53,552 nucleotides of DNA from Curtobacterium oceanosedimentum (GTDB lineage Bacteria > Actinomycetota > Actinomycetes > Actinomycetales > Microbacteriaceae): the NCBI RefSeq assembly GCF_020297365.1, contig NZ_JAIXIG010000028.1, positions 1-53,552 on the forward strand, in the 5' to 3' direction. How positions within the stretch are numbered: the first letter of the stretch is position 1; each line of letters starts with the position of its first letter. Under the pieces are notes generated by a model. It searched no databases and was not told the origin of the DNA. It saw nothing but the letters and a program-made list of their open reading frames with translations. Shown here in pieces: positions 51,767-53,552 of this stretch. Position numbers and translations under genes: made by a program.

Positions 51767-51820
51767 GCCCCTGAGCGTACGCGGACCGGCATCGGTTCTG
51801 CCGGGTGCGTCGGCGCCGGT

Positions 51821-52642
51821 TCAGGCCGTCCGGGAGGCGGTGGTCACCGCTCCGACGACGCGCAGGATCACGCCGAGGTCGTCCACGGCCCGGCTCGGGT
51901 CGACGGGGGCGAACCCGGTCAGGGCGGCACCCGCCAGACGGCGGCCGCGGGTCGCGGCCTGGATGCGCTCGACGAGCGCTCCGCCGTCCAGGCCGAACGG
52001 CACCGGTTCGAGCAGGCCGTCGACCTCCGAGGGGTCGAGGACGTCGAGGTCGACGTGCACGAACACGGCGGACGCCCCGGTCGCGTCGACCGCGGCGGCG
52101 ACGGCGTCCGGTGTCGCGGCGTCGACGTCGAGGTGGGTGACACCGGCACGGTCGAGGGCGGCGCGCTCGGCCTCCTCGACGCCGCGGACGCCCGCGACGA
52201 CGACGGAGGCGGCGGGGACGACCGGCAGGCCGGGGAACAGGTCGGCGGGGCGGTCGACCAGCAGGCGCAGGGCGGCGGTCTCGGCGGCGACGGGCTGGGC
52301 GCGGTTCAGGGCGCGGTAGCCGCTGGAGCCGGCGATGCGGACGAAGGCGGTGTCCGGGGTGAGCGCCGTGGTCGCGCCGAGGACGCTCGCCCCGTCGCCG
52401 CCGACCACGAGCACGGGCTCGGGTGCGACGGCGGTCTCCTCGGCGACGCGTTCGGCGACGGCGAGCACCGACGTGTACCGCGCGACGGCGGTCTCGAGCC
52501 GGTCGCCCGCTCCGGTCGGGACCTCGACCGTCGTCGTCGCGGCCCGGGGGAGGTCGGCGGCGATGGCCGCGGCGCCGTCCCCGAGGCGCATCGCGCGCGA
52601 CGACGCCGAACCCTGCCACTGACCGACCACGAGGAACTGCAT
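51821..52642 (-). CDS. Arginase/agmatinase-fold protein with degenerate metal site (273 aa)
   Basis: Ureohydrolase fold, but most Mn ligands are missing. The family GGDHS motif reads GGDGASVLG, DAHxDxN reads IAGSSGYRALN, and only VHVDLDVLDPSE keeps its two Asp. The C-terminal ELNPxxD region reads GFAPVDPSRAVDD. It is thus unlikely to hydrolyse guanidino compounds in the usual way. ATG behind a CAGACT box (52649-52654, 6 nt). Alone between the oxidoreductase and pspA, same strand. Confidence 0.8.
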   Translation of the reverse strand: MQFLVVGQWQGSASSRAMRLGDGAAAIAADLPRAATTTVEVPTGAGDRLETAVARYTSVLAVAERVAEETAVAPEPVLVVGGDGASVLGATTALTPDTAFVRIAGSSGYRALNRAQPVAAETAALRLLVDRPADLFPGLPVVPAASVVVAGVRGVEEAERAALDRAGVTHLDVDAATPDAVAAAVDATGASAVFVHVDLDVLDPSEVDGLLEPVPFGLDGGALVERIQAATRGRRLAGAALTGFAPVDPSRAVDDLGVILRVVGAVTTASRTA

Positions 52643-52686
52643 CGTCTCAGTCTGTCAGCTGGGGTCCGGCGTCGTCAGTGCGTCGG

Positions 52687-53412
52687 TCAGATGGTCGACG
52701 AGCCGCCGGACTTGAGCGCGGCGAGCCGGGCCTCGACCTCGGCGTCCTTGCCCACGTCCTCGAGGCTCTCGAACTGGGCGTCGAGGCTCGAGGACTGCAG
52801 CTCCTGCTGCCCGAGGACCTTGGCCTCCTCGCGACGGACCTTCTCCTCGAAGCGGCCGAGGTCGCTCGTCGGGTCGAGCACGTCGATGTTGCCGAGGGCG
52901 TCGTTCACGCGCGACTGTGCCTCGGCGGTCTTCGAGCGGGCGACGAGGTTGTCGCGCTTGGCGCGGAGCTGCTCGAGCTTCTGCTCCATGCCGGCGAGAC
53001 CGGTCTTGAGCTTCTCGACGGCCTCGTTCTGCGACGCCAGGTTCGGCTCGGCGTCCTTGACCTCCTGCTCGGCGGCGATCTGCTTGCCGATGGCGATCTT
53101 GGCGAGGTTGTCGAACTTGTCCGCCTCGGAGGCCTTGCCCTCGGCGCGGTACTTGTCGGCGGCGGCGGAGGCGTTGGCGGCCTTCTGCCCCCACTCGACC
53201 GCGGCCTTCTTGTCCTCCTCGTGGTCCTGCTCGAGCAGGCGCACGTTGCCGATCGTCTGCGCGATCGCCGTCTTCGCGTCGGCGATGTTGTTCGTGTAGT
53301 CGCGCACGAGCTGGTCCAGCATCTTCTGCGGGTCCTCGGCGTCGTCGATGATCTGGTTGATGTTCGCGCGCACGAGGGTGGAGATGCGTCCGAAGATGGT
53401 CTGCTTGGCCAT
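52687..53412 (-). CDS. pspA: PspA/IM30 family protein (241 aa)
   Basis: Membrane-stress protein that forms rods or rings on the inner membrane. Starts QTIFGRISTLVRANINQIIDD (amphipathic first helix), followed by long coiled-coil helices (about 25-220: DPQKMLDQLVRDY, LAGMEQKLEQLRAKRDNLV). Short disordered C-terminus (LKSGGSSTI). AAAGGGAAC precedes the ATG. Next to a gene with a glycine-rich end that fits a TPM-domain protein, a frequent neighbour of PspA in actinobacteria. Confidence 0.93.
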   Translation of the reverse strand: MAKQTIFGRISTLVRANINQIIDDAEDPQKMLDQLVRDYTNNIADAKTAIAQTIGNVRLLEQDHEEDKKAAVEWGQKAANASAAADKYRAEGKASEADKFDNLAKIAIGKQIAAEQEVKDAEPNLASQNEAVEKLKTGLAGMEQKLEQLRAKRDNLVARSKTAEAQSRVNDALGNIDVLDPTSDLGRFEEKVRREEAKVLGQQELQSSSLDAQFESLEDVGKDAEVEARLAALKSGGSSTI

Positions 53413-53523
53413 TGCTGTTCCCTTTCGTGGAAGTCCTGTGGATGGTCTGGTCGGTCAGGTCGTGTGTGGTCGATCGGTGGTCGGGTCGGGCCGGATCGGA
53501 TCGGTGCGGGGGAGTGCGACCGG

Positions 53524-53552
53524 TCAGAACCGGCCGCCGCCGGAGAAGCCGC
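53524..53552 (-). CDS. 3' end of a glycine-rich protein, probably TPM-domain (partial)
   Basis: The last eight codons before the TGA read GFSGGGRF. Such Gly/Ser/Phe tails end many TPM (YgcG-type) membrane proteins encoded upstream of pspA. Only 29 bp are in the window, so the identity is a context guess. Confidence 0.4.

Noticed and set aside
1..53552. tRNA, rRNA, phage or transposase genes
   Set aside because: No cloverleaf-like GGTTCGAATCC region, rRNA core or transposase motif seen in any gap; a covariance search would settle tRNAs.

Overview
The window is about 70% G+C and looks like chromosomal core sequence from a high-GC actinobacterium of the family Microbacteriaceae, most likely Curtobacterium or a close relative. 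Reasons: a fused Kgd-type 2-oxoglutarate decarboxylase/dehydrogenase, a SigH/RsrA (mycothiol-linked) pair, a GuaB1-type IMPDH relative, paired CNNM/HlyC membrane proteins, SipW-type secretion, and many start codons placed 6-8 nt behind a TANNNT -10 box (leaderless transcripts). I recognise about 50 protein genes. I see no rRNA, tRNA, CRISPR array, prophage or intact insertion sequence. Genus is inferred from gene content, not from a search.

Layout. 1-3.6 kb: aroA-rsgA on the minus strand, divergent from sigH-rsrA. 3.6-5.7 kb: a SipW-like peptidase carrying a LamG-type tail, with its putative substrate. 5.8-11.7 kb: GNAT, kgd, guaB1. 11.8-14.2 kb: two overlapping CNNM transporters/hemolysin-like proteins. 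14.3-17 kb: OYE reductase and HAD hydrolase, divergent from NAD(P)HX dehydratase. 17.2-20.6 kb: YceI protein, GT87-like membrane protein, thiamine-binding protein and small proteins. 21-25.7 kb: MFS exporter, then a three-gene signalling operon (histidine kinase, degenerate kinase-like membrane protein, LuxR regulator). 26-28.8 kb: metX and metY. 28.9-33.6 kb: acyltransferase, SDR, phosphoribosyltransferase, S51-like peptidase, ung, PAT-like GNAT. 33.7-36.7 kb: gluconate regulator, permease and kinase. 36.8-41.7 kb: L,D-transpeptidase, ABC-F ATPase, HIT protein, amidase. 41.9-47 kb: complete oligopeptide ABC transporter. 47-49.8 kb: alpha/beta hydrolase, then an iron-regulated siderophore-interacting protein and ABC ATPase. 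50-53.6 kb: HExxH protein, FAD disulfide oxidoreductase, degenerate arginase, PspA, and the tail of a glycine-rich protein.

The main unexplained structure is intergenic. One family consists of about 66-68 bp imperfect palindromes found in pairs at three loci (16.97, 27.24 and 41.75 kb), with arms near GTGCGTGCGCATGTTCCGAC and a conserved GCGTCGATC loop. A second family is built on GGACGGGAGGC(C/G)CGG. It forms long hairpins at 3' ends (one is a 50-bp perfect palindrome) and also occurs as an exact 15-bp copy inside the gluconate permease gene. The protein-level candidates for something new are the SipW-peptidase/LamG fusion that appears to carry its own SipW-type export signal, and the kinase plus degenerate-kinase pair.
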